From Planctomycetota bacterium (GTDB lineage Bacteria; Planctomycetota; Brocadiia; SM23-32): a stretch of DNA of 8,287 nt. Positions within the stretch are counted from its first letter, which is position 1. Each line of letters opens with the position of its first letter. The stretch lies in assembly GCA_018334735.1 (NCBI GenBank), contig JAGXLK010000078.1:1-8287 (forward strand), in the 5' to 3' direction. Below are positions 1-5,557 of this stretch, one piece after another. The position numbers and the translations under genes were made by a program. Under the pieces are notes generated by a model. The model was given only the letters and a program-made list of their open reading frames with translations, was not told the origin of the DNA and did not search any database.

Positions 1-1
1 G

Positions 2-550
2 GGGCACTGGTGGGACTACTTCGTCTGCTCTCTGATGTATTTCCTTGCGATTGCAGTCGGATATTTATTGCTGATTATTCCCGGGATCTATCTGGGGACT
101 GTATATATTCTGGCACCTTGCGAAAGCGTTCTTGGGCGGCGACGGGCCGGGAGAGCACTCAAGCGTAGCCAGGAACTGATCCGTCCGAATTTCTGGCGGG
201 TTCTGGCCCTTCTTGTTATTCTTGCCGCCGCCGGCCTTGTTGTGTTAATCCCGATGATGTTCCTCCGCTATATCCATATCGGGCTGGCAGATGCGTGGTT
301 TTCGCTCTTGATCTTGGTTGGAGTGCCGTTTGGCCTCACCGTGAACATCTGCCTGTATCGAAATCTTCAACGGTGTGAGAAGCAAAGGCAGAAAGAAGAA
401 AAGAGGAAGTCCCGAGAGGAACCTGTCGAAACTCAGGCCCAGAAAGAGGATCGGCAACGAAGACACGCCAGCTGGTGTTGTCTTATTCTTTTGGTCCTTC
501 TGGGTTTGTTCTTATGGTTTATCAGCCCGTTCAGCCCGTTTATGAAATAA
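2..550 (+). CDS. Polytopic membrane protein, 5' end outside the window
   Basis: The reading frame is open from base 2 with no start visible, so about 182 C-terminal residues are seen and the gene begins upstream. Four hydrophobic segments are visible: one around LAIAVGYLLLIIPGIYLG, one around RVLALLVILAAAGLVVLIP, one around FSLLILVGVPFGLTV, and a last one, LILLVLLGLFLWFI, just before the end. The stretch after the first segment (APCESVLGRRRAGRALKRSQ, then a conserved-looking NFWRV) resembles the Pro/Glu...AL+RS...FWRV signature of the glycerophosphodiester-phosphodiesterase membrane domain and DUF975-like families, integral membrane proteins of mostly unknown role. A highly charged Lys/Glu/Arg/Gln linker precedes the final helix, probably on the cytoplasmic side. 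The C-terminus is SPFSPFMK, encoded by a small 9-bp tandem duplication. Family placement is tentative; membrane location is secure. Confidence 0.8.
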   Translation, partial: GHWWDYFVCSLMYFLAIAVGYLLLIIPGIYLGTVYILAPCESVLGRRRAGRALKRSQELIRPNFWRVLALLVILAAAGLVVLIPMMFLRYIHIGLADAWFSLLILVGVPFGLTVNICLYRNLQRCEKQRQKEEKRKSREEPVETQAQKEDRQRRHASWCCLILLVLLGLFLWFISPFSPFMK

Positions 551-581
551 AATATGATCGCTATGCCGTACGCATTGCAAA

Positions 582-625
582 GCCAGCGGTTTGCGCTGGC
601 AAGGCACGTTCGTGCGGCGATTTTT
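582..625 (+). terminator. Candidate terminator of the membrane protein gene
   Basis: Thirty-one bases after the membrane-protein stop lies a perfect 7-bp stem, GCCAGCG (582-588) with CGCTGGC (594-600), closing a 5-base loop GTTTG. A second short stem follows, GCACG (604-608) with CGTGC (611-615), and then five Ts at 621-625. The T-run is five bases after the second stem rather than abutting it, so this is an imperfect intrinsic terminator. A further hairpin, GCCGAT (642-647) with ATCGGC (656-661), lies just beyond. Confidence 0.5.
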
Positions 626-671
626 GTAAGTGCGATGTGCAGCCGATTTTTTATCATCGGCACTGGCACAT

Positions 672-831
672 GAGCGGACTGGACTTCCGCCGGAGGCTGG
701 AGTTCAGAACGCGGTCGCGTCTGTTGGGACTTTCGGTCTCGGAGCAAAACAGCAGAACGACCAACGGCAGGTCAACCTCGGCGATGTGGACCTGCAGCTA
801 CCTGCCATTTCCCAACGTTTGTCTGTCTCAA
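672..831 (+). repeat. Dispersed structured repeat, copy 1
   Basis: Bases 672-728 match 5036-5092 at 47 of 57 positions without a gap. A second block, 806-831, matches 5109-5134 at 20 of 26, all differences being transitions. The blocks are 77 bases apart here but 16 apart in copy 2, so this copy has about 61 extra bases, including a perfect inverted repeat GCAGGTC (767-773) / GACCTGC (789-795). Three pairings can be drawn: CTGGACT (679-685) with AGTTCAG (701-707, one G-U pair); ACGC (709-712) with GCGT (717-720); and GTTGGG (723-728) with CCCAAC (811-816). The right-hand inverted end seen in copy 2 is not recognisable here. Confidence 0.7.
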
Positions 832-834
832 TTA

Positions 835-850
835 CGCCGGATATCCGGCG
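835..850. repeat. Perfect 16-bp palindrome
   Basis: CGCCGGATATCCGGCG reads the same on both strands. It begins four bases after the last base that aligns with repeat copy 2, so it could be part of that repeat's decayed right end, a protein-binding site, or chance. As RNA it could form a 6-bp CGCCGG/CCGGCG stem with a 4-base loop. Confidence 0.6.
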
Positions 851-887
851 GCCAAGCCGCGTGGAACAAAGCCGGGAAAATCGGAGA

Positions 888-902
888 GCCCGTTAAACGG
901 GC
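888..902 (-). terminator. Candidate terminator of the alcohol dehydrogenase operon
   Basis: A perfect 6-bp stem, GCCCGT with ACGGGC around a 3-base loop, lies 21 bases past the dehydrogenase stop codon when read on the minus strand. A short T-run follows only after several bases on that strand (TCTCCGATTTT). The hairpin is real; its role as terminator is a weak inference from position. Confidence 0.35.
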
Positions 903-923
903 GATTCGGAATGTGCCGGGAGA

Positions 924-1952
924 TCAATCGAAGATGAGGGCGGCTTTCCAGACATTGTCCCGTTTTTCGTGAAGGGTTTCGAGGGCTTCCTCGGCTTCAT
1001 CGAGAGGAAAACGGTGGGTGATAATACGTTCGGCATCGACTTTATCGCGCGCCAGAAGGTCGAGCGTAACGGGGAAATCGAAAGCAAATCCCATCGTGCC
1101 GAGCACGGTCATTTCGTCCAATGTCATATTCGTGCAGTCGAAATCGTCTGTTTCATTGCCGGTCCAGCCCATAAGCAGAATGGTTCCTCCCTTGCGGGCC
1201 AGGGAGACGGTTTTTCCGATTGTTTCCTGGATACCAACAGCTTCCATCACACAATCGGCACCTATGCCGTCGCTGATTTCCATTACCTTATCTTCGACGG
1301 ATTCGGATGTGGGGTCGAGAACCCATTCAGCTCCGACGGCCAGGGCGGCCTCTCTTTTGTAATCTTCGGGTTCCGTGACGAGTACTTTGGCCCCACTGTT
1401 AACCGCATGTTGGACCAAAAAATAACCGATCGTTCCGCAGCCCAGGACAACGACAAAGTCACCAATGTTCAGGTTACATCGCCCGACGCCATGGAGGGCC
1501 CCGCTTATTGGTTCGGCCAGCGCCCCTACCTCAAAACTCACCGCCTCGGGCAGAGGATGCAAAAACCTTTCTGTCATCAGGATATACTCCGCAAATGAGC
1601 CATCGACCTGATGCCCGATAATCGTGATATCCCGGCACATGTTGTAGTCGCCTTTGAGGCAATTCGGACATTCACCGCAGACAAAAAACGGCTCGACCAC
1701 GACGGGATCGCCGGGCTCAAATTTCGTTACATCCGGCCCGACAGTATCCACAACGCCGCTGCATTCGTGTCCGAGTATCATGGGCAGGTCGATCCACGGG
1801 TGCTTGCCGATGTAGCCGTCAACATCCGATCCGCAGACGCCTGTCGCTTTTACCTTCACGACGACTTCGCCCTCGCCCGGCTCAGGTTTGTCAACCTCCT
1901 CGATGGTGAGGTCGAATGGTTCGTGACATACTGCGGCTTTCATTTTAGCCAT
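924..1952 (-). CDS. Zinc-dependent medium-chain alcohol/polyol dehydrogenase
   Basis: This 342-residue protein has the full medium-chain dehydrogenase architecture: an N-terminal GroES-like catalytic domain, then a Rossmann domain. Likely catalytic zinc ligands are Cys40 (in GVCGSD), His62-Glu63 (GHECSG) and possibly Glu147 (LAEP). The structural zinc lobe is present with Cys92, Cys95, Cys98 and Cys106. The nucleotide loop is GCGTIG at 171-176, and Glu194 at the end of the next strand favours NAD+ over NADP+. The family oxidises secondary alcohols of polyols, sugar phosphates or threonine; the exact substrate cannot be read from the sequence. The first ATG is supported by AGGAGG six bases upstream. 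It is the second gene of an operon, 49 bases after the Gfo/Idh gene, so it probably acts on the same or an adjacent intermediate in the cytoplasm. Confidence 0.93.
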   Translation of the reverse strand: MAKMKAAVCHEPFDLTIEEVDKPEPGEGEVVVKVKATGVCGSDVDGYIGKHPWIDLPMILGHECSGVVDTVGPDVTKFEPGDPVVVEPFFVCGECPNCLKGDYNMCRDITIIGHQVDGSFAEYILMTERFLHPLPEAVSFEVGALAEPISGALHGVGRCNLNIGDFVVVLGCGTIGYFLVQHAVNSGAKVLVTEPEDYKREAALAVGAEWVLDPTSESVEDKVMEISDGIGADCVMEAVGIQETIGKTVSLARKGGTILLMGWTGNETDDFDCTNMTLDEMTVLGTMGFAFDFPVTLDLLARDKVDAERIITHRFPLDEAEEALETLHEKRDNVWKAALIFD

Positions 1953-2001
1953 TTTGGGCCTCCTTCAGAAAAAATGACACGCCGTTTCAACAATAACAGT
2001 C

Positions 2002-3153
2002 TCAGGCGTCAAACTGGGGGTCAGTTTCTCGGTGCACTTCCTGCTGAGACTCGTCGTAACTTGAGGTGGCGGCAAGTTCTTCCATCAGGGCGTTGAACGC
2101 TTCCCGGTCGATCGGGATATCGACGGCTTCACCTTTATTCGACGAGAGGGCGATGGCGTTGGCCAGCTCAAGTTGGTTCACGCCAACTTCTCCGGGTGAA
2201 ATCAAAGGTTCGCCTTCAAGAATGGATCGGGCAAAGTTCCTGAGAATCACGTGATGGCCCGTATCGCATTCCGGCAGTTCCAGGTCGACCATTTCAGTCT
2301 CCGGTTTACCCCACATCTCGGTATTTTCGCGGCTGAATTCACTCACAGGGGTTTTGTAGCGGGCAAAACTGAGCTGACCATCGATAAACTGGAGTTTGCC
2401 TTTTTCGCCCCAAACCTGGATGATCTGACCGGGGCCGGGTTCGCACGTGGAGACATAGAAATAACCGGTCGCTCCGTTTTCATACTTGAGGGTGGCATCC
2501 GCATGATCTTCCACTTCAATGTCATGCATCCAGGTCTTTGTTGTTCCATTGACCCGGGAGGGCATACCGCCGAGCAGGATGAAGATGTCCATAATGTGGG
2601 GGGCCTGGTTCATCATTGGTCCGCCCCCTTCGCCGGCCCATGTGGCGCGCCAGCTCCCTGAATCATAATATGCCTGGCTGCGAAATTCCGGTGATACCAG
2701 AAGCGTGCGGTGGATCTCACCGAGCTCACCGGCTTCAACGAGTTCGCGGGCTTTCCGCACGGCTGATTCCGTACGGCGCTGGAACATCACGCAGAAAATC
2801 TTATCGTGTTCTTCGGCGGCTTCGACCATTTTCTCGGCGAATCCAACGCGCACGCCGATGGGTTTTTCGCTCAGAACATGAAGGCCCGCTTTGAAACCAT
2901 CGATGGCGATGGGTGGGTGGAAGTAATGAGGCGTGGCAACGACGAGCGCGTCGGCAAGATCCGCCTCCAGGAGTTCTTCGTGGGAGGTGAAATACGGGAC
3001 ATCGTATTTTTCACCGATTTCTTTCGCTCGATCTTCATCGATATCGGCCACGCCGACCAATTCCACCTCGTTGACCTTCTGGCAGCTGTTGCAATGTCCG
3101 GAACCCATACCACCAACACCAACTATGCCAATTCGCACCTTATCTGCCGACAT
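2002..3153 (-). CDS. Gfo/Idh/MocA-family NAD(P)-dependent oxidoreductase
   Basis: This 383-residue protein has an N-terminal Rossmann domain with the nucleotide loop GVGGMG at residues 12-17, an Asp-rich second strand end (VADIDED), and the family signature SEKP with the catalytic lysine at 97. The C-terminal alpha/beta domain carries the active-site segment GGGPMMNQAPHIMDI, with His186 and Asp189 in the usual H-x-x-D arrangement. Members oxidise or reduce hydroxyls of sugars, inositols and their derivatives in the cytoplasm; substrate is not predictable here. Length is normal and there is no signal peptide. The ATG is preceded by AAAGGAG with seven bases between. It leads the minus-strand operon with the zinc dehydrogenase and is divergent from the rubredoxin gene. 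Confidence 0.93.
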   Translation of the reverse strand: MSADKVRIGIVGVGGMGSGHCNSCQKVNEVELVGVADIDEDRAKEIGEKYDVPYFTSHEELLEADLADALVVATPHYFHPPIAIDGFKAGLHVLSEKPIGVRVGFAEKMVEAAEEHDKIFCVMFQRRTESAVRKARELVEAGELGEIHRTLLVSPEFRSQAYYDSGSWRATWAGEGGGPMMNQAPHIMDIFILLGGMPSRVNGTTKTWMHDIEVEDHADATLKYENGATGYFYVSTCEPGPGQIIQVWGEKGKLQFIDGQLSFARYKTPVSEFSRENTEMWGKPETEMVDLELPECDTGHHVILRNFARSILEGEPLISPGEVGVNQLELANAIALSSNKGEAVDIPIDREAFNALMEELAATSSYDESQQEVHRETDPQFDA

Positions 3154-3223
3154 AAATCCACTCCTTTAGTACTGCGGAAATATTCGTCTTCCAAAAACAA
3201 CAAAACACGGCGAGTAGAAGGTT

Positions 3224-3252
3224 CTTGTAACACGGGACCCGCCCAAAATCAA
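3224..3252 (-). promoter_or_regulatory. Candidate promoter for the oxidoreductase operon
   Basis: On the minus strand, TTGATT (3252-3247) and TACAAG (3229-3224) are separated by 17 bases. Each hexamer matches the sigma-70 consensus at four of six positions. It points toward the Gfo/Idh gene and would give a leader of roughly 60-65 bases. The match is modest, and other weak boxes exist nearer the start codon. Confidence 0.35.
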
Positions 3253-3269
3253 ACGGAAAAAAAGGGTGG

Positions 3270-3298
3270 TTGACACTGCCAACAGGCAAACTTACAAT
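3270..3298 (+). promoter_or_regulatory. Strong sigma-70 promoter for rubredoxin
   Basis: TTGACA (3270-3275, perfect consensus) and TACAAT (3293-3298, five of six) are separated by exactly 17 bases. Transcription would begin near 3305, about 40 bases before the GTG start of rubredoxin. The spacer contains a small dyad, TGCC (3277-3280) / GGCA (3285-3288), that could be an operator half-site pair. Confidence 0.7.
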
Positions 3299-3332
3299 GG
3301 CGTTCTTCCTGTCCCGCCATTTCACAGAAAAC

Positions 3333-3337
3333 AGGAG
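3333..3337 (+). promoter_or_regulatory. Ribosome binding site fixing the rubredoxin GTG start
   Basis: AGGAG lies six bases before the GTG at 3344. The open frame extends upstream to another GTG at 3266, but that codon lies before the promoter boxes, so it cannot be the start of a message made from that promoter. Confidence 0.75.
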
Positions 3338-3343
3338 AAAACA

Positions 3344-3505
3344 GTGGAGAGGTATCGGTGTGAGGTGTGTGGCTATATTTACGATCCCGAGAAAGGTGAT
3401 CCAGCCGCGGAAATCGATCCCGGCGTATCTTTTGAAGATCTTCCTGATGATTGGGAATGTCCCATTTGTGGGGTAGGAAAAGACCAATTCGAGCTCGTCG
3501 AGTGA
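3344..3505 (+). CDS. Rubredoxin
   Basis: Starting at GTG 3344 this encodes 53 residues, the standard length of a single-domain rubredoxin. The iron site is complete: Cys6 and Cys9 in [10 protein letters not shown], and Cys39 and Cys42 in [12 protein letters not shown]. The conserved aromatic and acidic residues between the loops ([11 protein letters not shown]) are also present. It is a small cytoplasmic one-electron carrier with a single Fe(Cys)4 centre, typically feeding rubredoxin:oxygen or peroxide reductases (rubrerythrin, flavodiiron proteins) in anaerobes. No such partner is in the window. It is strongly acidic, as expected. The 442-residue gene follows after 21 bases on the same strand, so the two are probably co-transcribed. 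Confidence 0.95.
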   Translation: MERYRCEVCGYIYDPEKGDPAAEIDPGVSFEDLPDDWECPICGVGKDQFELVE

Positions 3506-3526
3506 ATTCTGGACGGAAAAGACGAC

Positions 3527-4855
3527 ATGACTAATTCCACAACGAGTGCAGTGCCCGAATCCCCATCGCTCGCGGCGGCCATCCAGCAGTTTTTCGCGGA
3601 AATGGAATCCTGGGTCCGGCGGGTCGTTCAAGCCAATCCCAACGGAATCAGTTCCGGTTCGCACGACGGGGGCACGTTCATGATTCCCTGGGCTTCCTAC
3701 GCCCGCACGACCGGCGATCCTCGCCCCCTCCCATTTATGAAAATGTACCGTGATCGAACCCGAGCGCGATTCGTTCAGAACGACAGCTGGAGCCATGGAT
3801 ACTGGAAAAAACAGGAAGCTCATCACGGCACGGAACATTTTGAACTTTTTTTGGGATCTTTGGTGGGACTCGACAAAACGGATCGCGAGACGGTACGGCA
3901 ACTCGAAGATGCCGCACATCACATAGGTAATTGGAGCGATGGGGCACCGGATTGGTACGATTGGGGCCGGGGCGTTTTCCGTTCTCTGTATCTCGGGACC
4001 GAGTTCGTGGGCGAACCTTCCCTCAATTTCCCCGAACACGTCCGCATGATATCGATCGCTTTGATTGCCCACGATGCGACAGGGGAGGAGCGTTACCTGG
4101 ATTTCGCAATTCATTACGGGGAGCGCTGGGCGCGGGCCATTTTGGAGAATACTGGCCTGCCTATCGGTATCGATTCTGAAGGTCCTGTCTACCGGCGGAA
4201 GGAGGGCGACGAGGATTATGATTCTTTTGCCGGGGAAGCTCCTGACGATCTGGGGGCGCTTCTGGCCCGCGCAGAGAATCTGCTTGCGTCCGCCGTGCCC
4301 GAAGCCATGCTGACGCTTTGGGAGAAGACGGATAATGCGATTTATCGTGACGCTGCGGCGCGTATTACAGAGGTTGCGGCCGAAGAAATCGCCAACCCCA
4401 TCGCCTGGCAAGCCCAGGCCGCCGTGCGGCGTTTCAGAAATCGAACGGGGAGCGAGCAGTTCGATGAACTTTTGGAAAAGGTGCCTCCAGAACAGTTGCG
4501 GGACGCCCGCGAGCTGACGATGGTAATTGACCCTGCCGAGAGGGTCGGGACCGGGCCTCTCGGCATGCGGAGTGACAAACCGGATTGGTTGGACGAGAAC
4601 GGAGATGCCGCGCCGAGTCCACTTTTGTGGGCTTTGACAGGGATCATAAAGGAAGATCGTGAACTGCTGCGTCGAGCGGTCGATCTGGGGCGAGCCTATT
4701 TCTGCATCGCTCAGCTAGTTTTCGGCGATGTTACCGAACACGGGTGCGGTTCACGTTCGCTTTCGGCCGTTGCGAGGGGACACGGCCGTTTGAACGGTGC
4801 GGGAGTAGTGACGGAGGTGCTTGAGCCGGCTGTGGAGTTCAGTGAAAGCTTTTAG
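3527..4855 (+). CDS. Uncharacterised protein, possibly alpha/alpha-toroid (six-hairpin-like)
   Basis: The 442-residue product has no signal peptide or membrane helix, so it should be cytoplasmic. I do not recognise a named family. It is rich in regularly spaced helices with repeated motifs such as HDATGEERYLDFAIHYGERW (182-201), typical of alpha/alpha-barrel glycoside hydrolases, uronic-acid lyases and epimerases. Dense clusters of polar and aromatic residues may mark a pocket: SGSHDGGTF (43-51), SWSHGYWKKQEAHHGTEHFE (87-106) and DWYDWGRGVFR (142-152). A Gly/His/Cys-containing segment, FGDVTEHGCGSRSL, lies near 399-412. The ATG has only a weak ribosome site (GGACGG), consistent with translational coupling to rubredoxin 21 bases upstream. 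An open frame on the opposite strand (3140-4411) is a shadow. The coding call is firm; the fold is a guess, and the enzyme activity is unknown. Confidence 0.8.
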   Translation: MTNSTTSAVPESPSLAAAIQQFFAEMESWVRRVVQANPNGISSGSHDGGTFMIPWASYARTTGDPRPLPFMKMYRDRTRARFVQNDSWSHGYWKKQEAHHGTEHFELFLGSLVGLDKTDRETVRQLEDAAHHIGNWSDGAPDWYDWGRGVFRSLYLGTEFVGEPSLNFPEHVRMISIALIAHDATGEERYLDFAIHYGERWARAILENTGLPIGIDSEGPVYRRKEGDEDYDSFAGEAPDDLGALLARAENLLASAVPEAMLTLWEKTDNAIYRDAAARITEVAAEEIANPIAWQAQAAVRRFRNRTGSEQFDELLEKVPPEQLRDARELTMVIDPAERVGTGPLGMRSDKPDWLDENGDAAPSPLLWALTGIIKEDRELLRRAVDLGRAYFCIAQLVFGDVTEHGCGSRSLSAVARGHGRLNGAGVVTEVLEPAVEFSESF

Positions 4856-4858
4856 TGG

Positions 4859-4966
4859 TTTGCCTGCCTGTGGGCGGTTCACTTGCTTCTGAAGTGGGAG
4901 CGAGCCATGTGCGTTGAGCAGAAATATTTGCACAGTCGGGACTGAGCGGTAGGCAGAAAAAGTTTT
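4859..4966 (+). terminator. Possible branched 3' structure ending in a T-run
   Basis: Just after the 442-residue gene, bases 4859-4868 can pair with 4948-4957 over 10 bp with two G-U pairs. Inside are two hairpins: one with core CACTT (4880-4884) / AAGTG (4892-4896), and TGTGC (4908-4912) / GCACA (4930-4934). The closing strand is followed by AAAAG and TTTTT at 4962-4966. It may terminate the rubredoxin operon, but the long loop makes it atypical and it may be chance. Confidence 0.3.
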
Positions 4967-5035
4967 TACCCCAGAATCCGGATTTCAGAGCCGTTGATGA
5001 GCCGGTTTAGACTAAAGAAACGGTTAGCCCCCCGC

Positions 5036-5148
5036 GGGCGGACTGGACTTCAGCGGTAGTGTGGAGTTCAGCACGCGGGAGCGTTTGTTGGGTTTTCGTG
5101 CGTGTTTGCATTTTCCGGCATTTGTCCGCCTCAAGTCCAGTTTCGCCC
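5036..5148 (+). repeat. Dispersed structured repeat, copy 2, with terminal inverted repeats
   Basis: This is the more compact copy of the repeat also found at 672-831. Its ends are inverted repeats: GGGCG (5036-5040) with CGCCC (5144-5148), and ACTGGACTT (5042-5050) with AAGTCCAGT (5133-5141), 14 paired bases broken only by G against TT. Local stems shared with copy 1 are CTGGACT (5043-5049) / AGTTCAG (5065-5071) and ACGC (5073-5076) / GCGT (5081-5084, loop GGGA). GTTGG (5087-5091) can pair with CCGGC (5115-5119) through G-U pairs where copy 1 has Watson-Crick pairs. It could be a REP/MITE-like element or a structured RNA. It encodes no protein. Confidence 0.7.
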
Positions 5149-5161
5149 ACCGATCTGCCTT

Positions 5162-5207
5162 GACCGCCGGCCCAGGTCGGTCGCATTCACCTGCCCGCTT
5201 TCCGGGC
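5162..5207 (+). repeat. Two consecutive short hairpins
   Basis: GACCG (5162-5166) pairs with CGGTC (5178-5182), and GCCCG (5193-5197) pairs with CGGGC (5203-5207) around a 5-base loop. No T-run follows. They lie 14 bases after repeat copy 2 and could be an outer part of that element or incidental GC-rich dyads. Confidence 0.4.
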
Positions 5208-5312
5208 CTGGCGCGCTATGTGTTCTGCGTTAACTAATCTATCTTCGGATCCTCAGAGTTTTCGTCTCTTGCGATCAGGGCGTTATGAGGCGGGTCGCTG
5301 GAGACTCCCTTC

Positions 5313-5385
5313 ACGGGATTCCTCCTTCCTCGAACGTGAACTGGTTAAACCAAACAATCACTGTAGGAGATCGGAGGAATCCCGT
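5313..5385. repeat. 73-bp element with 13-bp perfect inverted arms
   Basis: ACGGGATTCCTCC (5313-5325) is the exact reverse complement of GGAGGAATCCCGT (5373-5385). Allowing a 3-base bulge (5370-5372), pairing continues inward with TTCCT (5326-5330) against AGGAG (5365-5369, one G-U pair), about 18 bp in all. Near the centre lies an 11-bp palindrome, TGGTTAAACCA (5342-5352), whose midpoint is within two bases of that of the whole element. No terminator T-run follows on the plus strand. It may be a miniature mobile element, a structured leader of the prepilin gene or a regulator-binding region. Confidence 0.75.
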
Positions 5386-5464
5386 CCTTTACGATATCAA
5401 ATTTTTCGGGGCGCAGGGTCTTCGCGGGATGAGTGCCATATCCTGGCAAATTAATGGATTCAGT

Positions 5465-5494
5465 TTGACAGGCTGCGAGCGTGGAGAATACAGT
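5465..5494 (+). promoter_or_regulatory. Candidate promoter for the prepilin gene
   Basis: TTGACA (5465-5470, perfect) and TACAGT (5489-5494, four of six) are separated by 18 bases. Transcription would start near 5501, leaving a leader of about 60 bases and excluding the upstream inverted repeats from the message. Confidence 0.45.
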
Positions 5495-5550
5495 AGTACA
5501 TAAAGCGTAAAGCGCGCAGTTAGAACTTCACTCGGCCAGATTTTAGTGAA

Positions 5551-5557
5551 AAGGGGG
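5551..5557 (+). promoter_or_regulatory. Ribosome binding site fixing the prepilin GTG start
   Basis: AAGGGGG is followed after six bases by GTG at 5564. The frame also has GTG at 5546, but that codon lies before this purine run and has no comparable site of its own. Confidence 0.6.

Larger units (their letters stand above)
551..923. other. Hairpin-rich spacer between convergent genes
   Basis: This stretch separates the 3' ends of the membrane protein gene (+) and the alcohol dehydrogenase gene (-). No protein here shows family features; the open frames crossing it have no good ribosome site. It holds, in order: a strong hairpin plus a short one and a T-run (582-625), a GCCGAT/ATCGGC hairpin (642-661), copy 1 of a dispersed repeat (672-831), a 7-bp inverted repeat GCAGGTC/GACCTGC (767-795) inside that copy, a perfect 16-bp palindrome (835-850), and a GCCCGT/ACGGGC hairpin near the dehydrogenase stop (888-902). 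Confidence 0.7.

Noticed and set aside
475..972. A 165-codon plus-strand frame crossing the membrane gene end and the convergent spacer
   Set aside because: It overlaps the end of a well-supported gene, the repeat and the dehydrogenase 3' end, and has no family features. Repeat copy 2 has no matching frame, so the repeat is not coding.
969..2096. Plus-strand open frames (969-1598 and 1611-2096) across the dehydrogenase gene
   Set aside because: The minus-strand gene has all catalytic and structural zinc ligands, so these frames are shadows.
3140..4411. A 423-codon open frame on the minus strand opposite rubredoxin and the 442-residue gene
   Set aside because: It runs antisense through a secure rubredoxin, has irregular composition rich in Arg, Pro and Phe with no domain motif, and no good ribosome site. 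It is a shadow of the plus-strand genes.
5218..5503. Two overlapping short frames (78 and 72 codons) upstream of the prepilin gene
   Set aside because: There is no ribosome site and no recognisable motif, and the 13-bp inverted repeat lies within them. A real small gene cannot be fully excluded.
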